Source of the DNA: Actinomycetes bacterium
GTDB lineage: Bacteria > Actinomycetota > Acidimicrobiia > Acidimicrobiales > Palsa-688
Reading direction: 5' to 3'
Length of the DNA stretch: 8,063 nt
NCBI GenBank assembly: GCA_021846485.1
Contig: JAJZWW010000134.1
Location: 1 to 8,063 of the forward strand
Part shown: piece by piece, positions 1-6,500 of the stretch
How the letters are laid out: every line of letters starts with the position of its first letter
Position numbering within the stretch: position 1 is the first letter of the stretch
Made by a program: the position numbers and the translations under genes
Notes under the pieces: generated by a model
What the model was told of the DNA's origin: nothing
The model's database searches: none
The model's input: the letters and a program-made list of their open reading frames with translations, nothing else

Positions 1-1834
1 CTACCCGGTGGGCGGTGCGGTGCGCCTCGAGCCATTCTTCGGTGGAGATCTTGTCCGGGCAGAGCAAAGCGCGCACCTCGTCGTCGAGTATCTCCGCCGC
101 GGTGCCCGGCAGCGTCTTCAGCCCGGCGTCGCGCAAACGGCTCAGATAGGACTCGAGCGGCTCGCCGAGCCGGCGGGCCCCCTCGGTGACCTCCAGGGCG
201 GTGAAACCGTGGATGTGGATCGTCGGGGAGGCCGCCCGGACGGCACGGATGACCTCCAGGTAGTAGTCGCCGTCGAAGGACGGGTGGATCCCTCCCTGCA
301 GGCACACCTCGGTCGCCCCCCGGGCCTCGGCCTCGGCCACCCGCCGGCTGATCTCCTCGACGCCGAGCAGGTAGGGATCGCCCCTCAGGTTGAGCGACAA
401 CGGGCCTTTGGAGAATGCGCAGAACCGGCATTTGAAGGTGCAGACGTTGGTGTAGTTGATGTTTCGGTTGATCACGAAGGTGACCGCGTCGCCCACCTCC
501 CGGCGGCGCAGCTCGTCGGCGACCTCGGCCACCGCGCGCACCTCGGGACCCCGAGCCGAGAACAACGTGACCAGCTCCGCTTCCCCGGTCTCCTGGCCGG
601 CGAGGACCCCTTCGAGCACCTCGGCCACGGCGCCGCCCGCAGCCGGGGTGCCGGTGGGGAAGGCGGGGACTTTCCCCTGGACCCTCGGGTCGACGAGCAG
701 CGGCGGAGGGGCGTCACCACCGGAGAACCACGTCTCGAGGTCCCGGCCGAGCCCCTCGGCGTCGGAGTGGTCGAGCACCGCGAAGCGCATTGCCGGGTCC
801 AACCAGCGCTCGGGGTCGGTGGCGTGCTCGGGGTAGACGGTGAGGCGGGGGGCGAGCGTCCGGCCGGCCGCCTCGGTGGCGGCGCGCAGGGCTTCGATCG
901 CCGGCCACGGGCGTTCGGGGTTGACGTGGTCGGGAGTCACCGGGGAAATGCCTCCCCAGTCGTCGATCCCGGCGTCGAGGAGGGGGGCGAAGTCGTCGGA
1001 GAGGTTCGGGGGGGCCTGGAGGTGGATCGAGCTGGGAAGCACGAGTCGGGCGGCGGCCAGCGTGCGCAGGTAGTCGTCGCGGCTCGGGGACGGGGCGGCG
1101 TGCATCGCGGTGCCCGGCTTGGGCAGGAAGTTCTGGACGATCACCTCCTGGACGTGTCCGTGCCGGGCGTGGGCCTCGGCGATCGCTCCGAGCGCGGCGA
1201 GCCGGTCGGCGAAGGTCTCGCCGATCCCGACGAGGATCCCGGTGGTGAACGGTATGGCCAGCTCGCCGGCGGCCTCCAGCGTGGCGAGGCGCCGCTCGGG
1301 GGTCTTGTCCGGGCTGGCCCGGTGGGCCGGAAGGTCGGCGACCAGGTTCTCCACCATCATCCCCTGGGAGGCGGTCACCGGGCGGAGGGCGGCAAGCTCG
1401 TCGCGCCGGAGGGCACCGGCGTTGGCGTGGGGGAGCAGGCCGGTCTCGTCGCGCACCGCCGCCGCGGCGGCCACGAGGTAGTCGACCGTGGAGGCGTAGC
1501 CGTGAGCGTCGAGCCACGCCCGGGCGGTGGGGTAGCGTTCCTCGGGGCGCTCGCCAAGGGTGAAGAGGACCTCGTGGCATCCGGCCGCCGCCCCCCTCCG
1601 GGCAATGGCCAGTACCTCGTCGAGGCCGAGGTAGGGGGCGGGGAGGCGGGCGGGGGGCTTGGCGAAGGTGCAGTACCCGCAACGGTCGCGGCACGCCTCG
1701 GTGAGCGGCACGAACACCTTGGGGGAGAACGTCGTGCGGGTGCCGAAGGCGCCGTCGCGCCGGGCGCGGGCGGCGGCGAGGAGCTCGGGCAGCGGGGCGG
1801 TGGCGAGCTGGGTCGGGGACAGTGCTACGGGCAC
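1..1834 (-). CDS. fbiC: FO synthase FbiC (fused CofG-CofH), 3' end cut by window edge
   Basis: Bifunctional radical-SAM enzyme of coenzyme F420 synthesis. The CofH half joins tyrosine to 5-amino-6-ribitylaminouracil and the CofG half closes the ring to the deazaflavin FO. 611 complete codons are visible. The family is usually about 780-860 residues, so the end of the CofH half lies off the left edge; the frame is still open there (…EEWLEAHRTAHRV). The CofG radical-SAM cluster is C48-x3-C52-x2-C55 (TEACRDRCGYCTFAKP). The CofH cluster is C465-x3-C469-x2-C472 (NYTNVCTFKCRFCAFSKG). Both therefore keep all three Fe-S cysteines. Family blocks such as SQGMMVENL, SIHLQAPPNLSDDF, DWGGISPVTPDHVNPERPWP and LQGGIHP are also present. 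The GTG start is the first possible one after an in-frame TAG (1844-1846), and a GGAGG lies 12 nt upstream, which is rather far. The fused form is typical of Actinobacteria; archaea carry separate CofG and CofH. It lies on the same strand as the glycan genes but 136 nt or more from them, so membership of that operon is uncertain. Confidence 0.97.
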   Translation of the reverse strand, partial: MPVALSPTQLATAPLPELLAAARARRDGAFGTRTTFSPKVFVPLTEACRDRCGYCTFAKPPARLPAPYLGLDEVLAIARRGAAAGCHEVLFTLGERPEERYPTARAWLDAHGYASTVDYLVAAAAAVRDETGLLPHANAGALRRDELAALRPVTASQGMMVENLVADLPAHRASPDKTPERRLATLEAAGELAIPFTTGILVGIGETFADRLAALGAIAEAHARHGHVQEVIVQNFLPKPGTAMHAAPSPSRDDYLRTLAAARLVLPSSIHLQAPPNLSDDFAPLLDAGIDDWGGISPVTPDHVNPERPWPAIEALRAATEAAGRTLAPRLTVYPEHATDPERWLDPAMRFAVLDHSDAEGLGRDLETWFSGGDAPPPLLVDPRVQGKVPAFPTGTPAAGGAVAEVLEGVLAGQETGEAELVTLFSARGPEVRAVAEVADELRRREVGDAVTFVINRNINYTNVCTFKCRFCAFSKGPLSLNLRGDPYLLGVEEISRRVAEAEARGATEVCLQGGIHPSFDGDYYLEVIRAVRAASPTIHIHGFTALEVTEGARRLGEPLESYLSRLRDAGLKTLPGTAAEILDDEVRALLCPDKISTEEWLEAHRTAHRV

Positions 1835-1970
1835 ACGCCGACGCTACCTCCGGCGGTTGCCGCCGTGGTCGGTGGCCGACGTTCCCGCGCGGCAGCGGCC
1901 GGCGGGTGCAACGGGTCACGGGGTGGACGATCGATCCTGCAGACCCGCCCAGGGCGAGAATGGGCGTCGT

Positions 1971-2129
1971 CTATCGCCACAGCCAGCTCGACCTCCAAGG
2001 CTCCGGCAGTCGTCGGACGGGGCGGGTGTCCGGCAACGGCCAGAGCGTCGGAGACCTGGGGCCGCCGTCGAGGGCAGCGAAGTGGCGGCACATGGTCAGG
2101 GCGGCGAGCCGGTCACGTGGTTCGCTCAT
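1971..2129 (-). CDS. Doubtful small ORF (52 aa) with strong RBS, possibly a frameshifted gene
   Basis: No function recognised. The ATG overlaps the stop of the preceding ORF as ATGA and has a strong AGGAGGT (2136-2142) six bases upstream, better than many real starts here. The first 23 or so codons (MSEPRDRLAALTMCRHFAALDGG) look protein-like. After a GGCGGCCCC run at about 2057-2064 this frame becomes rich in Arg, Trp and Pro and stops at 1971. The neighbouring frame from the same point reads VSDALAVAGHPPRPTTAG and then a Glu/Val/Ala/Asp stretch. It stays open to a TAG at 1825-1827, overlapping the fbiC start. A one-base indel could therefore have split a gene of about 100 residues. Alternatively it is a chance ORF in decayed DNA next to the glycosyltransferase remnant. 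Confidence 0.3.
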   Translation of the reverse strand: MSEPRDRLAALTMCRHFAALDGGPRSPTLWPLPDTRPVRRLPEPWRSSWLWR

Positions 2130-2313
2130 CGGTCCACCTCCTCGGCGGCGGCTCCGGCTCGGAGATGCGGCTCAGCGCCTGGGACGACAACGCCCGCACG
2201 GCGGCCTCGGGGGTGCAGACCACCGGCACCCCGTGCTGGAGCGCCTTGACGGTCTTCAGCTTCACCCTCACTCCGAAGCGGGTCGGGCTGATCGCCACCC
2301 GCGCCCGGTCGCA
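2113..2313 (-). pseudogene. Degenerate C-terminal fragment of a GT4-type glycosyltransferase
   Basis: In the frame ending with TGA at 2113, the translation from about 2313 reads CDRARVAISPTRFG, then VRVKLKTVKALQHGVPVVCTPEAA. The intact glycosyltransferase upstream (4218-6149) has YDRVRVAISPTRFG, then AGVKIKSVEAVQHGVPVVATPEAA. The similarity also holds at the nucleotide level but with many silent changes, so this is an old paralogue and not a recent copy. Everything N-terminal of this block is missing. The Glu expected to contact the sugar nucleotide (E551 in the intact enzyme) is Lys here (codon 2245-2247), and the conserved Ala-Gly before Val-Lys is Val-Arg. The tail (SEPEPPPRRWTDERTT) faintly recalls the intact tail (SDTEPPPGV…GRTERE) with an internal deletion. 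The fragment has no start or RBS of its own and lies out of frame inside the 3' end of the methyltransferase/sulfotransferase ORF. It is very probably non-functional. Confidence 0.75.
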
Positions 2314-3754
2314 ACTGAGCCGAGGACGCCTCGCCGGCCACGGCGTAGCCCAGCCGGGCGAACAGGTCGCGGTGGGCAGCGACCACAGCTGCCACCGTGT
2401 CCGTACCCGGGGACGGGACGTCAGAGCGCGGCGGCGGTGGACCCGCGAGCGGGGCGACCGCCTCGAGGCCAAGCTCGTCGAGCAACGAGGCCAGGGTGGC
2501 GACGTGGTCGGCGAGCAGGTGCTCGTAGCGACACCGGCAGGTCAGCGGCGTCGCCCACCACGACGAGGTGCGGGCGAGGAGCTCGGCGGCCTCCGGCCCG
2601 AGGGCCCACGCCGTCCACCCCTGCCGCGGCCCGGCCTCGACGAGCACCTCGATGGGATGGCGGGCGAGGCAGAGCGGCACCAGCCGGTGGTGGGCGAGGG
2701 TGCGCTCCAGCAGGCGGGTCCGGCCCCAGGGCAGGTGGAGCACCGGCCGCTCGGGCAGTGATCCCCAGTCCACGTCGCCGGGGTGCCCGGCCCGCAGGAC
2801 TTCCCCGCCGACCGCCGCGGCCAGGGCGTCCGCCAGCCACCCGCCTGCCGATCCGGGCGCGCCCACCACCACCACCCCCGCGGGCGGCGGGGGACTCCCG
2901 GCGTGGCCGGCGACCGGGGCACGGGGGCCCAGGCCGGCCGGCGGACGGGGCGCCCGCAGAGGGCGGCTCATGGCCTTCCGGCTGGCCACCACGCCCCGCC
3001 CGGAGCGCTCTTCCAGCGTCTGGTGCAGCACCGCGATGCGGCCGCGGAGCCGCTCGATCTCGTCCGCCTGCAGGGCCTCGTGGTGGCGGACGTAGCCGTC
3101 CAGCGCCGAAGCGGGGGCCGCCAGGCGGGACAGCAGGTCCGCTTCGTCGGCGGGAGCGAAGAACAGGTTTATCCCGTCGAACAGAGCGGCGCGGTACCCG
3201 GCCGTCTCGAGTCGCCAGCGCCAACGCTCGTCCTCGCGTTCCGACCGCCACGGCTTGACCGCCTCGACGACCACCACCCGTGGACGCCATCGGGCCAGGT
3301 CGAGCCCGGCCAGCACCGCGTCCTCGCTTCCCTCGGCGTCGATCTTGACGAAGTCGACCGGTGCCCGCGCGTACTGCGCCAGGATCCCGTCGAGGGTGCG
3401 CAGGGGGACCGTCTCGGTCGTCGCCGTCCAGCTTCCGGGCGGCAGGTTGTCGAGGTGGTCGGCGTCCACCGTCGACAGATCGGGGTCCTCGGCCAGGCGG
3501 TGGAGCACCACCTGGCCGTCCGACGCGCCGGCGGCGGCGTGGAGGTTGACATCGCGCGGGCGCCGTTGCCGCAGGCGTTCGACCGCCTCCCGCCGAGGCT
3601 CGACGTTGATCCCGGACCAGCCGAGGTCGTAGAAGTGCCGGGTGACCGAGGCGTCGTCCGGGTCGGCCGCCCCGACGTCGACGTAGAAGCCGAACCTGGC
3701 CGGCAGGACCCGGGCGAGCACCACGTCCTCGGCGTTCTGGGCGTAGGAGATCAT
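2126..3754 (-). CDS. FkbM-family methyltransferase fused to a coiled coil and a sulfotransferase-like domain
   Basis: Predicted cytoplasmic glycan-modifying protein, 542 aa as read. Residues 1-200 are a FkbM SAM-dependent methyltransferase. They start with the family's usual MISYAQNAEDVVLARV, then the SAM-binding VDVGAADPDD (25-34), the acidic strand end NVEP (50-53) and VKIDAEG (136-142). FkbM enzymes usually methylate sugar hydroxyls. Residues 225-250 are charged and helical, likely a short coiled coil. Residues 290-475 resemble PAPS sulfotransferases: a P-loop-like VVVVGAPGSAGGWL (294-307), CLARHPIEVL (362-371, in the place of the 3'-phosphate RdPrdv motif), and RYEHLLADH followed by a LLDELGL helix (409-430). 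The P-loop lacks the usual Lys/Arg, so activity is doubtful. I chose ATG 3754 because it overlaps the previous stop as ATGA and gives the family N-terminus; a GTG six codons upstream (3772) is the alternative. The domain appears to end near residue 477; the last 65 or so residues are out-of-frame readthrough of a glycosyltransferase remnant, so the native C-terminus is lost. Confidence 0.85.
   Translation of the reverse strand: MISYAQNAEDVVLARVLPARFGFYVDVGAADPDDASVTRHFYDLGWSGINVEPRREAVERLRQRRPRDVNLHAAAGASDGQVVLHRLAEDPDLSTVDADHLDNLPPGSWTATTETVPLRTLDGILAQYARAPVDFVKIDAEGSEDAVLAGLDLARWRPRVVVVEAVKPWRSEREDERWRWRLETAGYRAALFDGINLFFAPADEADLLSRLAAPASALDGYVRHHEALQADEIERLRGRIAVLHQTLEERSGRGVVASRKAMSRPLRAPRPPAGLGPRAPVAGHAGSPPPPAGVVVVGAPGSAGGWLADALAAAVGGEVLRAGHPGDVDWGSLPERPVLHLPWGRTRLLERTLAHHRLVPLCLARHPIEVLVEAGPRQGWTAWALGPEAAELLARTSSWWATPLTCRCRYEHLLADHVATLASLLDELGLEAVAPLAGPPPPRSDVPSPGTDTVAAVVAAHRDLFARLGYAVAGEASSAQLRPGAGGDQPDPLRSEGEAEDRQGAPARGAGGLHPRGRRAGVVVPGAEPHLRAGAAAEEVDR
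2136..2142 (-). promoter_or_regulatory. Strong Shine-Dalgarno (AGGAGGT) before the 2129 ATG
   Basis: AGGAGGT on the minus strand, six bases before an ATG that overlaps the preceding TGA as ATGA. It is the main reason to take the small ORF at 2129 seriously. It also falls inside the tail of the glycosyltransferase remnant (the Pro-Arg-Arg-Trp-Thr codons), so it may simply be a GC-rich coincidence. Confidence 0.4.
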
Positions 3755-4221
3755 GGCCGGGGCCGGGGCCACGCGGCGAGCTGGGCGACGCGCGACGCCA
3801 GCCCGGCCCGCGCCGCCGCCCGCTCCTCGTCGAGGGCCCGCTGGAGCTCCCCCGCCTGCTGGTGCAGCTCGCCGACGTCGGCTGCGTAGGCGACTGCGGC
3901 GGCGGCCGCGTCGGCGCGGGCCTGCTCGAGGCCGGCTACCGCTTGGCGTGCCTCTTCGAAGCGGGCGGTCACCGCGTCGGCGTGGCCCTGCAACCAGCGC
4001 AGGTCGGCGCGTAGCTCTCCCAGCCTGGACTCGGTGAGTGCGATGCGCTCCTCCTGCGAGGCGTCCCGGGCGGCGCGCAGCTCCAGCTCGTGGCGGAGGG
4101 CGGTCACTTCCAGCTCGAGCTGCTGTTCCCGGGCGGCACGCTCGGCGAGCTCGGCCGCGAGCTCAACGATCCTCTCCTCGAGCTCCCAGCGCTCCCGCCG
4201 GTCCCCGGGCACGGTTGTCAC
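3751..4221 (-). CDS. Small coiled-coil protein of the glycan operon
   Basis: 156 residues with no enzyme motif, signal peptide or membrane segment. From residue 12 or so to 140 it is almost wholly helical heptad-like sequence rich in Glu, Ala, Leu and Arg (LEERIVELAAELAERAAREQ, later LTESRLGELRADLRWLQ and LQRALDEERAAARAGL), which predicts one long coiled coil. It ends in a short Pro/Arg tail. The GTG start at 4221 overlaps the glycosyltransferase stop as GTGA and has AGGAGG five bases upstream (4227-4232), so it is preferred over an upstream ATG at 4284. Its own stop overlaps the methyltransferase ATG (ATGA). Sitting between a glycosyltransferase and a glycan methyltransferase, it may act as a scaffold or chain-length ruler, as coiled coils do in some O-antigen methyltransferase systems; that role is inference from context. 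Confidence 0.82.
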   Translation of the reverse strand: MTTVPGDRRERWELEERIVELAAELAERAAREQQLELEVTALRHELELRAARDASQEERIALTESRLGELRADLRWLQGHADAVTARFEEARQAVAGLEQARADAAAAAVAYAADVGELHQQAGELQRALDEERAAARAGLASRVAQLAAWPRPRP

Positions 4222-6149
4222 GCGCTCCTCCTCTCCCTCTCCGTCCGTCCGGTCGCGACGGCGGCTTGCAGGATGCCCGGCCATTGCTCCACACCGGGTG
4301 GTGGCTCGGTATCGGACGCCGCGGCCAGGGCCGCACGACGGAGGCGTTGCCAGGCCCGACGGTCGGTGAGCAGCGCTATCAGCGCGTCGGCGAAGCCGGC
4401 GGCGTCGGCGGCGACCCAGACCGCGGCGGCCAGCTCCGGCGTCAGGCCGGCAGCGGCTTCCGGGGTGGCGACCACCGGCACGCCGTGCTGTACCGCCTCC
4501 ACCGACTTGATCTTGACGCCGGCCCCGAAGCGGGTGGGGGAGATGGCGACCCGCACCCGATCGTACAAGTCGAACAGGTCGGACAGGCCCCCGACGAACG
4601 ACACGTGGGGGCCGGCGGCCCAGGTGACGTCGGCCGGCGGCCCGTTGCCGCTGACCAGGAGCCGGAACCCGGGCAGGGCGGCACGCACCCGGGGCAGCAC
4701 GTCACGGGCGAACCACCGCAACCCGTCGGCGTTGGGGGAGCCGGCGCCGGCGGCCCAGCCGGCGACCAGGCAGGCCCCCTGCCGTTGCTCGAAGGGTGAG
4801 GGCGTCGCCTCGGCGCCTCGGCGGCGGGGCCCGACCACATGGACGGGGGCGGCCGTGAACCTTCGAAGCGCGGCCGCCTCGTCCTCGGAGATGGTGACGC
4901 AGCGGTCGGCCCAGGCGGCGAGCTCGGCCTCCAGGGCGCGCGACTCCGCCGCCTCGGCGAGCAGGGAGGCGCGCTCGACCCCCGAAGCCAGCTCCCCCTG
5001 GCGCTCCAGGCGACGGAAGAACAGCGCCTCGGCGTCGTACACGACGGGGACGCCGGGCAGGTGGCGGTCGATGAGCGATCGGTAGATGCCGGCGTTGGAC
5101 GGACGGGAGACCACCACCACGTCGACCCCGACCCCGTCGCTGGCGAGGTGGCCGGCCAGGTCGGTGACCACACGGGTTCCCGGTCCGGCCAGCTCCGCGA
5201 CCGGGCGGTCCCCGGAGTGCAGGCGGGGGTGGAACGTGACCTGGACACCCGGGGCCTCGTCGAGGACGGCGAGCACGTCGTGCATCCGCCCGTACCCCGA
5301 GCCTCGTCGAGGGTCGGGGAGCTCGTCGTCGATCACCAGCGCCCGCAGGGGCTGGCCCATCACCCGCCACAGGGCGCGCTCCCACTGGCCGGGCGGTTCG
5401 CGCTCCGCGAGCAACTCGGACCAGCGATCGGCGAACACCGACCCCGGTTCGGCGGCCGAGCCGTCGGCGGCGGGCGCCGGCCGGACGGCCACCGCCGCCG
5501 GCTGGTACCAGGTACGCCACCCGAGGGTCGACGCCCGAAGGCAGAGGTCGAGCTTCTCGGCACCGACGGCGGAGCCGTAAACGCCGTCGATCCCGCCGGC
5601 CGCTTCCCACACGTCCCGGCGCACGAGGAGCGCGGCACCGCCGCTGGCGTCGATCGGCCGTTCGAAGTCGAACGGCCCCGGCCCGTCCGTGCCACCGAGG
5701 AGGTCGAGCGTACCATCGGCCCACAGCAGCGGGCCGGCCTCGGCCGTCGTCCCGTCTGGCTCGACAGCCCGGCCGGCGACGATCCCGCAGCCCGGCCGGC
5801 GCCCGACGGTGGCCAGCAGGGCTGCCAGCCAGCCGGGGCGCACCAGGGCGCCCCCGTCCAGGAGGACCAACAGCTCGCCGCGAGCCGCACCGGCCGCGGC
5901 GTTGACCGCCGCCGCCCAGCCCCGACCAGCTGGCGCCACGACGACGTCGACCCCGGCCAGGTCGACGGCCAGGGCGGCCGGGTCCGGCACCGCCAGCGCC
6001 ACGGACAGCTCCGCACCCACCTCGGCCCCGGCCAGGTCGACGGCCAGGGCGTCGAGTCCCTCCCGCAGCCCGGTGGCGGCCGTGGCGACGACGACGACGC
6101 TGACCCGCGGGTGCGGGTCAGGGCGGAACGCGACCATCGGACGGCCCAC
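4218..6149 (-). CDS. Two-domain glycosyltransferase (GT2-like N-terminus, GT4-like C-terminus)
   Basis: 643 aa, predicted cytoplasmic, probably adding sugars to a cell-surface glycan; substrates cannot be read from sequence. Residues 15-250 form a GT2 (GT-A) fold: VSVVVVATAATG, GELLVLLDGGALVRPGWLAALL (about 91-112), SGGAALLVRRDVWEAAGGID and EKLDLCLRASTLGWRTWY (198-215). The metal-binding Asp-x-Asp is reduced to Asp-Gly-Gly (D98) and the usual Glu-Asp before DLCLR is Glu-Lys, so this half may be weakened or inactive. Residues 268-630 form a GT4 (GT-B) fold: LRALVIDDELPDPRRGSGYGR, then VYDAEALFFRR, and the donor-site block ISPTRFGAGVKIKSVEAVQHGVPVV with the Glu (E551) intact. GTG 6149 is preferred because AGGAGG lies five bases upstream; ATG 6167 is in frame but has no RBS. 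Its stop overlaps the coiled-coil gene (GTGA). First gene of the minus-strand operon. Confidence 0.92.
   Translation of the reverse strand: MGRPMVAFRPDPHPRVSVVVVATAATGLREGLDALAVDLAGAEVGAELSVALAVPDPAALAVDLAGVDVVVAPAGRGWAAAVNAAAGAARGELLVLLDGGALVRPGWLAALLATVGRRPGCGIVAGRAVEPDGTTAEAGPLLWADGTLDLLGGTDGPGPFDFERPIDASGGAALLVRRDVWEAAGGIDGVYGSAVGAEKLDLCLRASTLGWRTWYQPAAVAVRPAPAADGSAAEPGSVFADRWSELLAEREPPGQWERALWRVMGQPLRALVIDDELPDPRRGSGYGRMHDVLAVLDEAPGVQVTFHPRLHSGDRPVAELAGPGTRVVTDLAGHLASDGVGVDVVVVSRPSNAGIYRSLIDRHLPGVPVVYDAEALFFRRLERQGELASGVERASLLAEAAESRALEAELAAWADRCVTISEDEAAALRRFTAAPVHVVGPRRRGAEATPSPFEQRQGACLVAGWAAGAGSPNADGLRWFARDVLPRVRAALPGFRLLVSGNGPPADVTWAAGPHVSFVGGLSDLFDLYDRVRVAISPTRFGAGVKIKSVEAVQHGVPVVATPEAAAGLTPELAAAVWVAADAAGFADALIALLTDRRAWQRLRRAALAAASDTEPPPGVEQWPGILQAAVATGRTERERRSA
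4227..4232 (-). promoter_or_regulatory. Shine-Dalgarno (AGGAGG) deciding the coiled-coil start
   Basis: AGGAGG within a longer GAGGAGGAG run (4225-4233), five bases before GTG 4221. Together with the GTGA overlap it fixes the start at 4221 instead of the upstream in-frame ATG at 4284, which would lie 67 bases inside the glycosyltransferase gene. Confidence 0.75.
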
Positions 6150-6154
6150 GGTAG

Positions 6155-6160
6155 CCTCCT
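6155..6160 (-). promoter_or_regulatory. Shine-Dalgarno (AGGAGG) deciding the glycosyltransferase start
   Basis: AGGAGG on the minus strand with a five-base gap to GTG 6149. The in-frame ATG at 6167 lies upstream of this site and has no purine-rich stretch before it, so it would need leaderless initiation. I therefore place the start at 6149. Confidence 0.65.
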
Positions 6161-6196
6161 GGCGCATAGCTTGCTACGGTAAGGTAAGGACTCTTC

Positions 6197-6277
6197 CGGC
6201 AACTACTTGGACGGCGTTACCAACTTCGGCCGTGTCAGCACACGGTTCTCGGCCTTCGGCCGTCCAAGTAGTTGCCG
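6197..6277. repeat. Perfect 19-bp inverted repeat with 43-nt loop
   Basis: The left arm CGGCAACTACTTGGACGGC (6197-6215) is the exact reverse complement of 6259-6277. The 43-nt loop contains a nested hairpin, CCGTGT (6230-6235) and ACACGG (6240-6245) around CAGC. It can form a long stem in RNA or a cruciform in DNA. There is no T-run on either side, so it is not an intrinsic terminator, and no obvious target-site duplication flanks it. It lies about 50 bases upstream of the glycosyltransferase start, in the transcribed leader or promoter area of that operon. Candidates are a regulator site, a small REP/MITE-like element or a structured 5' leader; the sequence alone does not decide. Confidence 0.85.
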
Positions 6278-6378
6278 CTCGGGCCCTAAGTGGTCCTGCG
6301 CGCAAGTTCCTGCACGGTCCTCGGCGCTCCGGCAACCGGCGTCGTCCCCGCACCGACGACTGGCTCCGAGTCTAGCTA

Positions 6379-6390
6379 GGGACATGTCCC
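6379..6390. repeat. 12-bp palindrome GGGACATGTCCC
   Basis: A perfect palindrome, overlapping by one base another one (CTAGCTAG, 6372-6379) and followed by CTTTTCC. It lies about 75 bases upstream of the ilvB -35 candidate. It could be a dimeric regulator operator, or a remnant of a REP-like repeat, which often carry GGGGACA/TGTCCCC ends. No transposase or second copy is visible in the window, so its role is open. Confidence 0.4.
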
Positions 6391-6465
6391 CTTTTCCGTT
6401 CGCCGCCGGCGGGGTCCCACCGTAGCGTGGCCGTTGCAGACCTGGCCGGATCGCCCGGCTGGGCG

Positions 6466-6494
6466 TTGCGGGTCGGGACCCCACGTGCCACAAT
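6466..6494 (+). promoter_or_regulatory. Predicted ilvB promoter (TTGCGG-17-CACAAT)
   Basis: TTGCGG (6466-6471) and CACAAT (6489-6494) are separated by exactly 17 bases, matching the housekeeping sigma spacing of actinobacteria, with the key -10 A and final T present. Counting seven bases from the last -10 base puts the transcription start at about 6501, the first base of the leader peptide GTG. The attenuator directly downstream supports this placement. Not experimentally shown. Confidence 0.55.
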
Positions 6495-6500
6495 CATGGC

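Larger units (their letters stand above)
6168..6465. other. Divergent intergenic region without a supportable gene
   Basis: The DNA between the minus-strand glycan operon and the plus-strand ilvB control region. Open frames across it are short, start without an RBS and encode Arg/Ser/Pro-rich sequence, so I call no gene. It holds the 19-bp inverted repeat (6197-6277), an imperfect double motif near 6288-6314 (AAGTGGTCCTGCGCGC then AAGTTCCTGCACG), a 6-bp stem (GTCGTC/GACGAC with an 8-nt loop) near 6341-6360, and a 12-bp palindrome (6379-6390). The minus-strand promoter should lie here, but I found no convincing -35/-10 pair for it. Confidence 0.6.

Noticed and set aside
8..2761. A 917-codon plus-strand open frame antisense to fbiC and the methyltransferase gene
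   Set aside because: Its translation is Gly/Arg/Val-rich low-complexity sequence without motifs, and the minus strand carries the unmistakable FbiC protein. Long antisense frames are a by-product of GC-saturated third codon positions.
4839..6182. A 447-codon plus-strand open frame opposite the glycosyltransferase
   Set aside because: Mirror of the glycosyltransferase codons, with no recognisable domain; it begins inside that gene and has the Arg/Gly/Asp bias of other antisense frames.
6197..6277. The inverted repeat as a bidirectional terminator or a tRNA-like gene
   Set aside because: No T-run on either side, the loop is too long, and no cloverleaf or T-loop consensus is present.
6379..6390. 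GGGACATGTCCC as an SOS (LexA) box
   Set aside because: The actinobacterial SOS box is of the GAAC-N4-GTTC type; the flanking bases here do not match, and neither neighbouring gene is a DNA repair gene.
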